A program made the position numbers and the translations under genes. Positions 44,802 through 53,371 of a stretch of DNA of 64,000 nucleotides are shown in pieces (the first letter of the stretch is position 1; the number at the start of each line of letters is the position of its first letter). The DNA comes from Streptomyces sp. CB03234 (GTDB taxonomy: Bacteria; Actinomycetota; Actinomycetes; Streptomycetales; Streptomycetaceae). The notes beneath the pieces are model-generated. The model was not told the origin of the DNA. It did no database searches and saw only the letters and a program-made list of their open reading frames with translations. The stretch spans positions 498,169-562,168 of the forward strand of contig NZ_LIYH01000001.1 of the NCBI RefSeq assembly GCF_001905885.1, given 5' to 3'.

Positions 44802-45941
44802 GTGGCCACGGACTACTACGCCGTACTCGGCGTGCGCCGCGACGCGTCCCAGGACGAGATCAAGAAGGCGTTCCGGAGGCTCGCCCGCGAGCTGCACCCG
44901 GACGTCAACCCCGATCCGAAGACGCAGGAGCGGTTCAAGGAGATCAACGCCGCCTACGAGGTGCTGTCGGACCCGCAGAAGAAGCAGGTCTACGACCTCG
45001 GCGGTGACCCGCTGTCCGCCTCCGGCGGCGGCGCGGGCGCGGGTGGTTTCGGCGCGGGTGGCTTCGGCAACTTCTCCGACATCATGGACGCCTTCTTCGG
45101 TACGGCGTCCCAGCGCGGCCCCCGGTCACGCACGCGGCGCGGCCAGGACGCGATGATCCGCCTGGAGATCGACCTCAACGAGGCGGCCTTCGGCACCACC
45201 AAGGACATCCAGGTCGACACGGCCGTCGTCTGCACCACCTGCTCCGGCGAGGGCGCGGCGCCCGGTACGTCGGCCCAGACCTGCGACATGTGCCGCGGCC
45301 GTGGCGAGGTCTCCCAGGTCACCCGGTCCTTCCTGGGCCAGGTCATGACGTCCCGCCCCTGCCCCCAGTGCCAGGGCTTCGGCACCGTGGTCCCCACCCC
45401 GTGCCCCGAGTGCGCGGGCGACGGCCGGGTCCGTTCCCGCCGTACGCTCACGGTCAAGATCCCGGCCGGTGTGGACAACGGCACCCGTATCCAGCTCGCC
45501 GGCGAGGGCGAGGTCGGCCCGGGCGGTGGCCCGGCGGGCGACCTGTACGTCGAGATCCACGAGCTGCCGCACGCGGTCTTCCAGCGGCGCGGTGACGACC
45601 TGCACTGCACGGTGACCATCCCGATGACGGCGGCCGCGCTGGGCACGAAGTGCCCGCTGGAGACGCTGGACGGGCTGGAGGAGGTCGACGTCCGCCCCGG
45701 TACGCAGTCGGGCCAGTCGATCCCGCTGCACGGGCGCGGCGTCACCCACCTGCGGGGCGGCGGACGCGGAGACCTCATCGTGCACGTCGAGGTCCAGACG
45801 CCGTCGAAGCTGGACCCGGAGCAGGAACGGCTGCTGCGGGAGCTGGCCAAGCTGCGGGGCGAGGAGCGGCCCACGGGGCAGTTCCAGCCGGGGCAGCAGG
45901 GCCTGTTCTCCCGCCTGAAGGACGCGTTCAACGGCCGCTGA
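44802..45941 (+). CDS. dnaJ: Chaperone DnaJ (type I)
   Basis: The 379-residue co-chaperone has the J domain HPD in LARELHPDVN near 33, a Gly-rich linker (75-95) and four zinc-finger repeats (CTTCSGEG, CDMCRGRG, CPQCQGFG, CPECAGDG, about 145-210). The C-terminal substrate domains follow. GTG 44802 abuts the hrcA stop codon, so the genes are translationally linked and CIRCE-controlled. Streptomyces also has a second dnaJ beside dnaK; this one is the hrcA-linked copy. Confidence 0.96.
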   Translation: MATDYYAVLGVRRDASQDEIKKAFRRLARELHPDVNPDPKTQERFKEINAAYEVLSDPQKKQVYDLGGDPLSASGGGAGAGGFGAGGFGNFSDIMDAFFGTASQRGPRSRTRRGQDAMIRLEIDLNEAAFGTTKDIQVDTAVVCTTCSGEGAAPGTSAQTCDMCRGRGEVSQVTRSFLGQVMTSRPCPQCQGFGTVVPTPCPECAGDGRVRSRRTLTVKIPAGVDNGTRIQLAGEGEVGPGGGPAGDLYVEIHELPHAVFQRRGDDLHCTVTIPMTAAALGTKCPLETLDGLEEVDVRPGTQSGQSIPLHGRGVTHLRGGGRGDLIVHVEVQTPSKLDPEQERLLRELAKLRGEERPTGQFQPGQQGLFSRLKDAFNGR

Positions 45942-46346
45942 CGCTGACGGGGCGGTGCCCCCTGACCGGGGCGGTGCCCCCTGACGGGGGCCAGCCGTGG
46001 TCGTGGGGGCCGGCGCCCCCACCCCCGAAACCGGGGCTCCGCCCCGGGCCCCAGCGGGCGGGGGCTGACGCCCCCGCACCCCCCCAGCGCGGCAGCTTCG
46101 CACCGCGCAGGTGCCCGGGCCTCGGCTCGGCCCCGAAGGGGGACACGCCCCACGGAGCGGACCCAACGGCACGCCCCCGCGCACGGGCGACCCCGCAGGG
46201 CGCACCCCGCCGGGACGGTGACCGGCCCGGGGCACGCCGGGCGACCCCGCAGGGCACGTCCCGCCGAGGCGGGCCAAGGGCACGCGCGCGTGCGCGCATG
46301 GGCGGGCCCGTGTGGGTGGGCCGTGGGGGCGTGACACCATGCGTGC
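45942..46346. repeat. 405-nt repeat-rich gap after dnaJ
   Basis: No gene is supported. GGGGCGGTGCCCC units recur at 18-19 bp (45945-45985), each a small hairpin that may end the hrcA-dnaJ transcript. From 46096 to about 46250 there is a unit homologous, in reverse orientation, to one at about 53180-53320. Confidence 0.75.
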
Positions 46347-47423
46347 ATGTCCTCCGCACTGACCGATCTCTGCCGGTACCCGATCGTGCAGGCCCCCATG
46401 GCGGGTGGCGCCTCCTGTCCGCAGCTCGTGGCGGCCGTGTCCGAGGCCGGCGGCCTGGGGTTCCTGGCCGCCGGGTACAAGACCGCCGACGGCATGTACC
46501 AGGAGATCAAGCAGGTACGCGGGCTGACCTCGCGGCCCTTCGGCGTCAACCTGTTCATGCCGCAGCCCGGGCACGCCGATCCCGCCGCCGTCGACGTCTA
46601 CCGGCACCAGCTCGCCGGTGAGGCCGGCTGGTACGACACGCCGCTCGGCGACCCCGACGCGGGGCGGGACGACGGGTACGAGGCCAAGCTGGCCATCCTG
46701 CTGGACGACCCGGTCCCGGTGGTGTCGTTCACGTTCGGGTGCCCCACCCGCGAGACGGTGGCCGCGTTCGCGCGCGCCGGGACGTACACGATCGTGACCG
46801 TCACCTCGCCCGAGGAGGCCCAGGCCGCGCAGCGGGTGGGCGCCGACGCCGTGTGCGTCCAGGGCATCGAGGCCGGCGGGCACCAGGGCACGCACCGCGA
46901 CGACCCGGAGACCGGCGGGACCGGCACGGGGCTGCTGTCGCTCATCACGCTGGTGAAGGAGGCCGTGCCGCTGCCGATCGTCGCCGCGGGCGGCCTGATG
47001 CGCGGCAGCCAGATCGCCGCCGTCCTCGCGGCGGGCGCCGACGCCGCTCAGCTCGGGACGGCGTTCCTGGTGTGCCCCGAGTCGGGCGCGCACACCCTGC
47101 ACAAGCAGGCCATGACCAACCCGCTGTTCGTCCGTACGGAGCTGACGCGGGCGTTCTCGGGGCGTCCCGCGCGGGGCCTGGTCAACCGGTTCATGCACGA
47201 GCACGGCCCGTACGCCCCGGCCGCGTACCCCGAGGTGCACCACCTGACGAGCGGGCTGCGCAAGGCCGCCGCCAAGGCGGGCGACCCGCAGGGTATGGCG
47301 CTGTGGGCCGGGCAGGGGCACCGGATGGCGCGCGAGCTGCCCGCCGGGCGCCTGGTGGAGGTCCTCAACGCCGAACTGGACGCCGCGGTGGCCTCCCTCG
47401 CACTGCGGGGCGTCGCGTCATGA
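46347..47423 (+). CDS. Nitronate monooxygenase-like FMN enzyme
   Basis: 358 residues with a TIM-barrel FMN fold: PIVQAPMAGGASCP near 12, GVNLFMPQP near 66, the catalytic-type His in GIEAGGHQGTH near 178, and PIVAAGGLMRG near 210 with GADAAQLGTAF near 230. Such enzymes oxidise nitroalkanes/nitronates; related proteins are often called 2-nitropropane dioxygenases and may have other substrates. The start of rsmE overlaps its stop (ATGA). Confidence 0.88.
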   Translation: MSSALTDLCRYPIVQAPMAGGASCPQLVAAVSEAGGLGFLAAGYKTADGMYQEIKQVRGLTSRPFGVNLFMPQPGHADPAAVDVYRHQLAGEAGWYDTPLGDPDAGRDDGYEAKLAILLDDPVPVVSFTFGCPTRETVAAFARAGTYTIVTVTSPEEAQAAQRVGADAVCVQGIEAGGHQGTHRDDPETGGTGTGLLSLITLVKEAVPLPIVAAGGLMRGSQIAAVLAAGADAAQLGTAFLVCPESGAHTLHKQAMTNPLFVRTELTRAFSGRPARGLVNRFMHEHGPYAPAAYPEVHHLTSGLRKAAAKAGDPQGMALWAGQGHRMARELPAGRLVEVLNAELDAAVASLALRGVAS

Positions 47424-48169
47424 CGGCCCCCGTCTTCCTGGTCGACCGCCTCGACCGCGTCGACCAGGTCACCGGCGGGACCGTCACGCTCGACGGGCCG
47501 GAGGGGCGGCACGCCGTCTCCGTACGGCGGCTGCGCGTCGGCGAGGAGATCGTCCTGACGGACGGCGCCGGCACCGGCGCCTACGGCACCGTCGCGGCCG
47601 TCGAGGGCAAGGACCGCCTCGACGTGACGGTCACCGAGGTACGTACGGAACCCGAACCCTCCCCCCGTATCACCGTGGTCCAGGCCCTGCCCAAGGGCGA
47701 CCGGGGCGAGCTGGCCGTGGAGACCATGACCGAGACGGGCGTCGACGGGATCGTGCCGTGGGCGGCGTCCCGCTGCATCACGCAGTGGAAGGGCGACCGG
47801 GGCCTGAAGGCGCTCTCCAAGTGGCGGGCCACCGCGCGGGAGGCGGGCAAGCAGTCGCGCCGGCTCCGTTTCCCGGACGTGGCGGACCTGGCGTCGACCA
47901 AGCAGGTCGCCCAGCTCCTCGCCGACGCCGACTTCGCGGCCGTCCTCCACGAGGAGGGCGCCCAGCCGCTCGCGACCGCCGAACTGCCCGCCACCGGCCG
48001 CATCGTGCTCGTCGTGGGCCCCGAAGGGGGCGTGTCGCCCGACGAGTTGGCGGCGTTCGCGGAGGCGGGCGCGAAGCCGTACCGGCTCGGGCGCAGCGTG
48101 CTGCGTACGTCGACCGCCGGGACGGCCGCCACCGCCCTCCTGCTGGGGCGCACCGGCCGCTGGTCGTAG
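47420..48169 (+). CDS. rsmE: 16S rRNA m3U1498 methyltransferase
   Basis: The 249-residue SPOUT enzyme methylates U1498 of 16S rRNA. The N-terminal PUA-like part (RHAVSVRRLRVGEEIVLTDG) precedes the catalytic knot: VVQALPKGDRGE near 92, IVPWAASRC near 113, VVGPEGGVSPDE near 197 and LRTSTAGTAA near 228. ATG 47420 overlaps the previous stop. Confidence 0.93.
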   Translation: MTAPVFLVDRLDRVDQVTGGTVTLDGPEGRHAVSVRRLRVGEEIVLTDGAGTGAYGTVAAVEGKDRLDVTVTEVRTEPEPSPRITVVQALPKGDRGELAVETMTETGVDGIVPWAASRCITQWKGDRGLKALSKWRATAREAGKQSRRLRFPDVADLASTKQVAQLLADADFAAVLHEEGAQPLATAELPATGRIVLVVGPEGGVSPDELAAFAEAGAKPYRLGRSVLRTSTAGTAATALLLGRTGRWS

Positions 48170-48293
48170 AACCCGCGGCGGCCTCAGGCGACCGGCGCGT
48201 CGAACAGCGGTCGGCCGTCCACCTCGTGGACGCCGTGCGCGGTGGGCAGGGCCCACCGGACCCGTTGTCGTACCCGCTCCGTAAGGTGGCGGC

Positions 48294-49577
48294 ATGTCCG
48301 ACGAGTCTCCTCTCATCCGCAGCCTGCGTGCCGCCGTCGCCGCCGCACCCGACGACGTGCCCCTGCGGCTGCACCTCGCCGAACTCCTCCTGCAGGCGGG
48401 GCGGAACGACGACGCCGTGACCGAGGCGGCCGTCGCCCTTCAGCACGCACCCGGTGACGCGGACGCCCGCGCCCTGATGGGCCGCGCCATGGGCATGCCG
48501 CCCGCGCCGCCCCCGGCCCCGAAGGCCCCGCCCCCGCAGGCCCCGGCGCCGCAAGTCCCGCACGACAGTGGGAACTTCGACTGGGCCGCCGCCGAGCAGG
48601 AAGTCGGTGACATCGTCCCGCCCCGCTTCGTCGAGGGCACCGAGGCGCCCCTCACCGCCGACGGCCACGGCGACGACCCGGGCGACGCCGACGCCTGGGA
48701 CGTCGACGCGCCCGGCGGCGTACGGCTCGCGGACGTCGGCGGCATGCAGGAGGTCAAGGACCGCCTGGAGGCCGCGTTCCTCGCGCCCATGCGCAACCCC
48801 GAGCTGCGCAAGCTGTACGGCAAGAGCCTCCGCGGCGGCCTGCTGCTGTACGGGCCGCCCGGCTGCGGCAAGACGTTCATCGCCCGCGCGGTCGCCGGCG
48901 AGCTCGGCGCGAACTTCCTGTCGATCTCGCTCAGCGACATCCTCGACATGTACATCGGCGCCTCCGAGAAGAACGTCCACGACATCTTCGAGACCGCCCG
49001 CCGCCAGGCCCCGTGCGTGGTCTTCCTCGACGAGCTCGACGCGTTGGGCGCCAAGCGCAGCCGCAGCCACCACAGCGGGCTGCGCAACGTCGTCAACCAG
49101 CTCCTCACCGAGCTGGACGGCATCGCCGCCGACAGCAACGACGGCGTGTTCGTCCTCGCCGCCACCAACGTCCCCTGGGACGTGGACATCGCGCTGCGCC
49201 GCCCCGGCCGCCTCGACCGCACGCTGCTGGTCCTGCCGCCGGACGCCGCCGCGCGGGACGCGATCCTCCGCTACCACCTGCGCGACCGGCCCATCGAAGC
49301 GGTCGACCTCGGCAAACTCGTCAAGGCCACCGAGGACTTCTCCGGCGCCGACCTCGCCCACGTCTGCGAGACGGCGGCCGAGGCCGCGCTGCTCGACTCG
49401 GCCCGCACCGGCACCGTACGGATGATCAACACCAAGGACCTGATGGGTGCGGCCAAGCAGATACGGCCGTCCACCGAGCCCTGGTTCTCCGCTGCCCGCA
49501 ATGTGGCGACGTTCGCCAACGACGGCGGCATGTACGACGACCTCCTCGCGTACCTGAAGAGGAAGCGCAAGCTGTGA
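48294..49577 (+). CDS. AAA+ ATPase with N-terminal TPR-like region
   Basis: The 427-residue protein has a helical TPR-like N-terminus (about 1-65, LRLHLAELLLQAGRNDDAV), a Pro/Ala-rich linker (66-90) and one classical AAA module. Walker A GPPGCGKT is near 186, Walker B VVFLDELDAL near 241, and second-region-of-homology LRRPGRLDRTLLV near 303. It resembles p97/FtsH-type AAA domains but has no protease or membrane helix, so it is probably a soluble remodelling ATPase. Its stop codon overlaps the next gene (GTGA), which also has TPR units. Target unknown. Confidence 0.85.
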   Translation: MSDESPLIRSLRAAVAAAPDDVPLRLHLAELLLQAGRNDDAVTEAAVALQHAPGDADARALMGRAMGMPPAPPPAPKAPPPQAPAPQVPHDSGNFDWAAAEQEVGDIVPPRFVEGTEAPLTADGHGDDPGDADAWDVDAPGGVRLADVGGMQEVKDRLEAAFLAPMRNPELRKLYGKSLRGGLLLYGPPGCGKTFIARAVAGELGANFLSISLSDILDMYIGASEKNVHDIFETARRQAPCVVFLDELDALGAKRSRSHHSGLRNVVNQLLTELDGIAADSNDGVFVLAATNVPWDVDIALRRPGRLDRTLLVLPPDAAARDAILRYHLRDRPIEAVDLGKLVKATEDFSGADLAHVCETAAEAALLDSARTGTVRMINTKDLMGAAKQIRPSTEPWFSAARNVATFANDGGMYDDLLAYLKRKRKL

Positions 49578-50692
49578 CCACCCCGCCCACGCCGCAGTCG
49601 CAGCCCCTCACCCTGGAGCGCGCGGAGGCGCTCTACGACCTGGCCCGGTACGAGCAGGCCGCCGCCCTCACCGCGCAGCACCTCGCCCAGCAGCCGGACG
49701 ACGCCCAGGCGCTCGCCCTGCTCGCCCGCTGCCGCCGCCACCTCGGCGACCGGGCGGAGGCACTGCGCCTCGCCGACGAGGCCCTGCGCGCCGACCCCGA
49801 GCTGCCGTCGGCGTGGTTCCTCCGCGCCGACCTGCTGGCCCACGGGCCGGCCGGCGGGCCGCAGTGGGCGGCCGCGGAGGACGCCGCCCGGCGCGGCCTC
49901 GCCCTCGTACCGCACCACTGGAGCGGCTACCACGTGCTCGGCACGATCCTCGCCCGCTCCGAGAACCCGGCGCGGCGCCGCGAGGCGTACGCCCTTGCTC
50001 TCCGTTCGGTCGAGCTGGGCCCCGAGGAGGACGCCACCCACTTCCTGCTCGGCCTGACCGCGTACCAGCTCAAGGACTACCGCACCGCCGAGAAGGCCTA
50101 CGAGAACGCGCTGCGCCTCAACCCCGAGAGCAGCGAGGCGCACAACAACCTGTCCCTGCTGCACCTGCGCCGCCGCTGGTACCGGCGCGGCGCGTGGACC
50201 AGGGCCGCCGAGGGGTTCGTCGACTCCGCCGCGCTCGACCTGGACGACCGCGAGGCCCGCTTCAACCTGGAGGCCATGGCCTGGGGCACCGCCGCGGGCG
50301 CCCGCTGGGTCGCCCTGGGCGGGTTCATGGCCGCGAGCATCGGCTCGGCGCAACTGCGCACCGGCGGTTCCGGGACGGGCGCCGTGGTGGCGGAGCTGAC
50401 CGGCGTCGCCGTGCTCGTGGCGCTGTGGGGCGGCTGGGCGCTGTGGATGCGGCGGCGGGTGCCCCCGCGGCTGCGGCGCCCCCTCCTGCTGATCTCCCGC
50501 AGGTGCCCACCCGTGCTGTGGATGGCCGGGGCGGTCGGACTGCTGGGCCTGCACTCGCTGACCACCCTGGCGCTGCCCACGGTGGGCGCCGGGGTCGTCG
50601 CCGGGCTCGGCGCGCCGCTGTTCTGGGGCGTGGTCATCACGTACTGGGTCAGCAGGTCCGCGCTCAAGAGACGCGCGCCCGGCCGCCGATAG
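49574..50692 (+). CDS. TPR protein with C-terminal membrane helices
   Basis: 372 residues from GTG 49574, overlapping the AAA gene by 4 nt. At least five TPR units span about 12-220; ALYDLARYEQAAALTAQHL, ALALLARCRRHLGDRAEAL and AEKAYENALRLNPESSEAHNNL fit the 34-residue pattern. After a linker come four hydrophobic segments (about 242-262, 274-292, 313-331, 337-357) and a basic end. It likely anchors a TPR scaffold to the membrane for the coupled AAA ATPase. No enzyme motif is seen. Confidence 0.85.
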   Translation: MTTPPTPQSQPLTLERAEALYDLARYEQAAALTAQHLAQQPDDAQALALLARCRRHLGDRAEALRLADEALRADPELPSAWFLRADLLAHGPAGGPQWAAAEDAARRGLALVPHHWSGYHVLGTILARSENPARRREAYALALRSVELGPEEDATHFLLGLTAYQLKDYRTAEKAYENALRLNPESSEAHNNLSLLHLRRRWYRRGAWTRAAEGFVDSAALDLDDREARFNLEAMAWGTAAGARWVALGGFMAASIGSAQLRTGGSGTGAVVAELTGVAVLVALWGGWALWMRRRVPPRLRRPLLLISRRCPPVLWMAGAVGLLGLHSLTTLALPTVGAGVVAGLGAPLFWGVVITYWVSRSALKRRAPGRR

Positions 50693-50744
50693 AGTGCCCT
50701 CGTACGTAGATCGTTGACCGAGCGGTGACAGAAAGGACCAGGAC

Positions 50745-51107
50745 ATGGCCGGAGAGCCGCACCAGAGCGACTGTCTGTTCTGCAAGATCGTGGCGGGGGA
50801 GGTCCCGGCCACCATCGTCCGTGAGTCGGAGACGACCGTCGCCTTCCGCGACATCAACCCGCAGGCGCCCACGCACGTCCTGGTCATCCCCAAGGCGCAC
50901 TACCCCGACGCCGCCGCGCTCGCTGCCGCCGCGCCTCAGCTCGCGGCGGACGTGCTGCGCGAGGCGGGCGAGGTCGCCGCGGACGAGAAGGTCGACGGCA
51001 CCGGCTACCGCATCGTCTTCAACACCGGCACCGGCGCCGGGCAGACCGTCTGGCACGCGCACGCCCATGTGCTGGGCGGCCGCGGCCTGAACTGGCCTCC
51101 CGGATAG
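50745..51107 (+). CDS. HIT family nucleotide hydrolase
   Basis: The 120-residue protein has CLFCKIVAGEVPA near 10 and the histidine triad WHAHAHVLGG near 104, with the middle His as nucleophile. HINT-type enzymes hydrolyse purine nucleoside phosphoramidates. The CxxC near the start may bind zinc. ATG 50745 has GGACC upstream; the start is clear by homology. Confidence 0.93.
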   Translation: MAGEPHQSDCLFCKIVAGEVPATIVRESETTVAFRDINPQAPTHVLVIPKAHYPDAAALAAAAPQLAADVLREAGEVAADEKVDGTGYRIVFNTGTGAGQTVWHAHAHVLGGRGLNWPPG

Positions 51108-51116
51108 TCACCGGTC

Positions 51117-52022
51117 ATGTCCGTACGGGAACTCGTCGTGCTGGGCACCGCCAGTCAGGTGCCCACCCGACACCGCAACCACAACGGCTACCTGCTGCGC
51201 TGGGACGGCCAGGGCCTCCTCTTCGACCCGGGCGAGGGCACCCAGCGCCAGATGCTGCGCGCCGGGGTCGCCGCGCACGACATCGACCGCATCTGCGTCA
51301 CCCACTTCCACGGCGACCACTCCCTGGGCCTCGCCGGGGTGATCCAGCGCATCAACCTCGACCAGGTCCCGCACCCGGTCACCGCGCACTACCCGGCCAG
51401 CGGGCAGCGCTTCTTCGACCGGCTGCGGTACGCCACCGCCTACCGCGAGACGGTGGAGCTGGTCGAGGCGCCGGTCGCCGCCGACGGCGTGCTCGCCGCG
51501 ACCTCCGCGTACCGGCTGGAGGCCCGTCGCCTCTCGCACCCCGTCGAGTCGTTCGGCTACCGGCTCACCGAGCCGGACGGGATCCGCATGCTGCCCGAGC
51601 GGCTGGCCGCGCACGGCATCAAGGGCCCGGACGTGGGCCGCCTCCAGCGCGAGGGCGCGCTGGGCGGGGTGCGGCTGGAGGACGTCAGCGAGGTACGGCG
51701 CGGGCAGCGGTTCGCGTTCGTCATGGACACCCGGCTGTGCGACGGTGTGTACGCGCTCGCCGAGGGCTGCGACATGCTGGTCATCGAGTCGACGTTCCTC
51801 GACGAGGACGCCCTGCTCGCCGAGGACCACGGGCACCTGACGGCAGGCCAGGCGGCCGCGGTGGCCGCCGAGGCGGGCGTACGCCACCTCGTCCTCACCC
51901 ACTTCTCGCAGCGCTACAGCGACCCCGACCTCTTCGAACAGCAGGCGCGGGCGGCCGGCTTCGACGGTGAGCTGACCGTCGCCCACGACCTGGTCCGCGT
52001 CCCGCTCCCCAAACGCCAGTAA
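51117..52022 (+). CDS. Ribonuclease Z-like MBL protein
   Basis: The 301-residue protein starts [23 protein letters not shown], like tRNase Z, and has the zinc motif [13 protein letters not shown] near 62, an exosite-like part and a C-terminal LTHFSQRY near 262. tRNase Z cuts the 3' trailer from tRNAs; neither tRNA-Ala here encodes CCA, which fits its need. ATG 51117 follows the HIT stop by 9 nt. Confidence 0.88.
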   Translation: MSVRELVVLGTASQVPTRHRNHNGYLLRWDGQGLLFDPGEGTQRQMLRAGVAAHDIDRICVTHFHGDHSLGLAGVIQRINLDQVPHPVTAHYPASGQRFFDRLRYATAYRETVELVEAPVAADGVLAATSAYRLEARRLSHPVESFGYRLTEPDGIRMLPERLAAHGIKGPDVGRLQREGALGGVRLEDVSEVRRGQRFAFVMDTRLCDGVYALAEGCDMLVIESTFLDEDALLAEDHGHLTAGQAAAVAAEAGVRHLVLTHFSQRYSDPDLFEQQARAAGFDGELTVAHDLVRVPLPKRQ

Positions 52023-52033
52023 GGCTCGGCACC

Positions 52034-53038
52034 ATGCACCTCCCCGAAGCACTCCCCAAAGCGGAACTGCACCTCCACATCGAGGGCACCCTCGAACCGG
52101 AGCTCGCCTTCGCGCTCGCCGCGCGCAACGGAGTCGAGCTGCCGTACGCCGACACCGAGGAGCTGCGCAAGGCGTACCTCTTCAGCGACCTGCAGTCGTT
52201 CCTCGACCTGTACTACGGGCTGATGGCCGTGCTGCACACGGCCGACGACTTCGCCGACCTCGCCGACGCGTACCTGGCGCGGGCCGCGCGGCAGGGCGTA
52301 CGGCACGCCGAGATCTTCTTCGACCCGCAGGCGCACACCGAGCGGGGCGTGCCGATCGGCACGGTGATCGAGGGGCTGGCGCGGGCGCTGGAGCGCAGCG
52401 AGGAGCGGCACGGCATCTCCACGCAGCTGATCATGTGCTTCCTGCGCGACCGGTCGGCCGAGTCCGCCATGGAGACGCTGGACGCCGCGAAGCCGTACCT
52501 GCGCCACATCGTGGGCGTCGGCCTGGATTCGGCGGAGGTGGGCCACCCGCCGTCGAAGTTCGCCGAGGTGTACGCGGCGGCCGGGGCGCTCGGCCTGCGG
52601 AAGGTCGCCCACGCGGGTGAGGAGGGCCCGCCCGCGTACATCCGCGAGGCCCTGGACGTCCTGGGCGTCGAGCGGATCGACCACGGGCTACGGGCGGTGG
52701 AGGACCAGGAGCTGGTGGCGCGGCTGGCGCGGGAGCGGGTGCCGCTGACGCTGTGCCCGCTGTCGAACGTCCGGCTGCGCGCCGTCGACGTCCTGGAGGA
52801 CCACCCGCTGCCGTCGATGATGGCGGCGGGGCTGCTGGTCACCGTGAACTCCGACGACCCGGCGTACTTCGGCGGCTACGTCGGCGACACGTTCCACGCG
52901 GTGCACGAGGCGCTGGGGCTGGGCGAGGAACAACTGCGCGAGCTGGCCCGCAACTCGTTCCTGGCGTCCTTCCTGGACCACGACGAGGAGCGGCGGTCGC
53001 GGTACCTCGCGGAGGTCGAGGCGTACGACTTCGACTAG
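52034..53038 (+). CDS. Adenosine/adenine deaminase family protein
   Basis: The 334-residue amidohydrolase has the metal motif ELHLHIEGTLEPE near 11, HAEIFFDPQ near 91, the catalytic KVAHAGEEGPP near 193 and NSDDPAYFGGY near 275. HIEGTLEP and the AYFGGY pattern resemble adenine deaminase more than classical adenosine deaminase, so substrate is open. The 3' end, including its stop, is tandemly duplicated (20 bp). Confidence 0.88.
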   Translation: MHLPEALPKAELHLHIEGTLEPELAFALAARNGVELPYADTEELRKAYLFSDLQSFLDLYYGLMAVLHTADDFADLADAYLARAARQGVRHAEIFFDPQAHTERGVPIGTVIEGLARALERSEERHGISTQLIMCFLRDRSAESAMETLDAAKPYLRHIVGVGLDSAEVGHPPSKFAEVYAAAGALGLRKVAHAGEEGPPAYIREALDVLGVERIDHGLRAVEDQELVARLARERVPLTLCPLSNVRLRAVDVLEDHPLPSMMAAGLLVTVNSDDPAYFGGYVGDTFHAVHEALGLGEEQLRELARNSFLASFLDHDEERRSRYLAEVEAYDFD

Positions 53039-53058
53039 AGGCGTACGACTTCGACTAG
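53019..53058. repeat. 20-bp perfect tandem duplication over the deaminase stop codon
   Basis: AGGCGTACGACTTCGACTAG occurs twice in a row (53019-53038 and 53039-53058). The first copy holds the last codons and stop; the second repeats them beyond it. Confidence 0.97.
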
Positions 53059-53179
53059 CCGTCCCGGCGGGGTCCCCTGCCGGGCGGGTCCTCCCGGCGC
53101 CGGCGTCGACGCCGGGTGCCCTGTCGGTGCGACGCCCTTCGGAGGTCGCCCCTGCCGGACGGGGCCACACGGGCTCGCC

Positions 53180-53320
53180 CTCCCGGCGCGGTCCCTTCCC
53201 CGCGCCGGTCGCCGTTCCGGCGGATCGAGCCCTTGGGGCGGCCCGTGCGCGTATACGTGCCGTTGGGGTCCGCTCCGGAGGGAGCCGAGCCGAGGCCCCG
53301 GACACCTGCGCGGCGCGAAG
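53180..53320 (-). repeat. Dispersed GC-rich intergenic repeat, copy B
   Basis: On the minus strand it shares blocks with 46096-46250: CGCGCAGGTG, GCCTCGGCTCGG, GGAGCGGACCC, AACGGCACG and GCGCACGGG, in the same order. About 17 bases found in copy A are missing. No gene is supported in 53059-53371. Confidence 0.8.
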
Positions 53321-53371
53321 CCCTGGTGTGCACCGGCCTCCCACCAGGAGCGGAACGCGCCCCCGCGGCCG

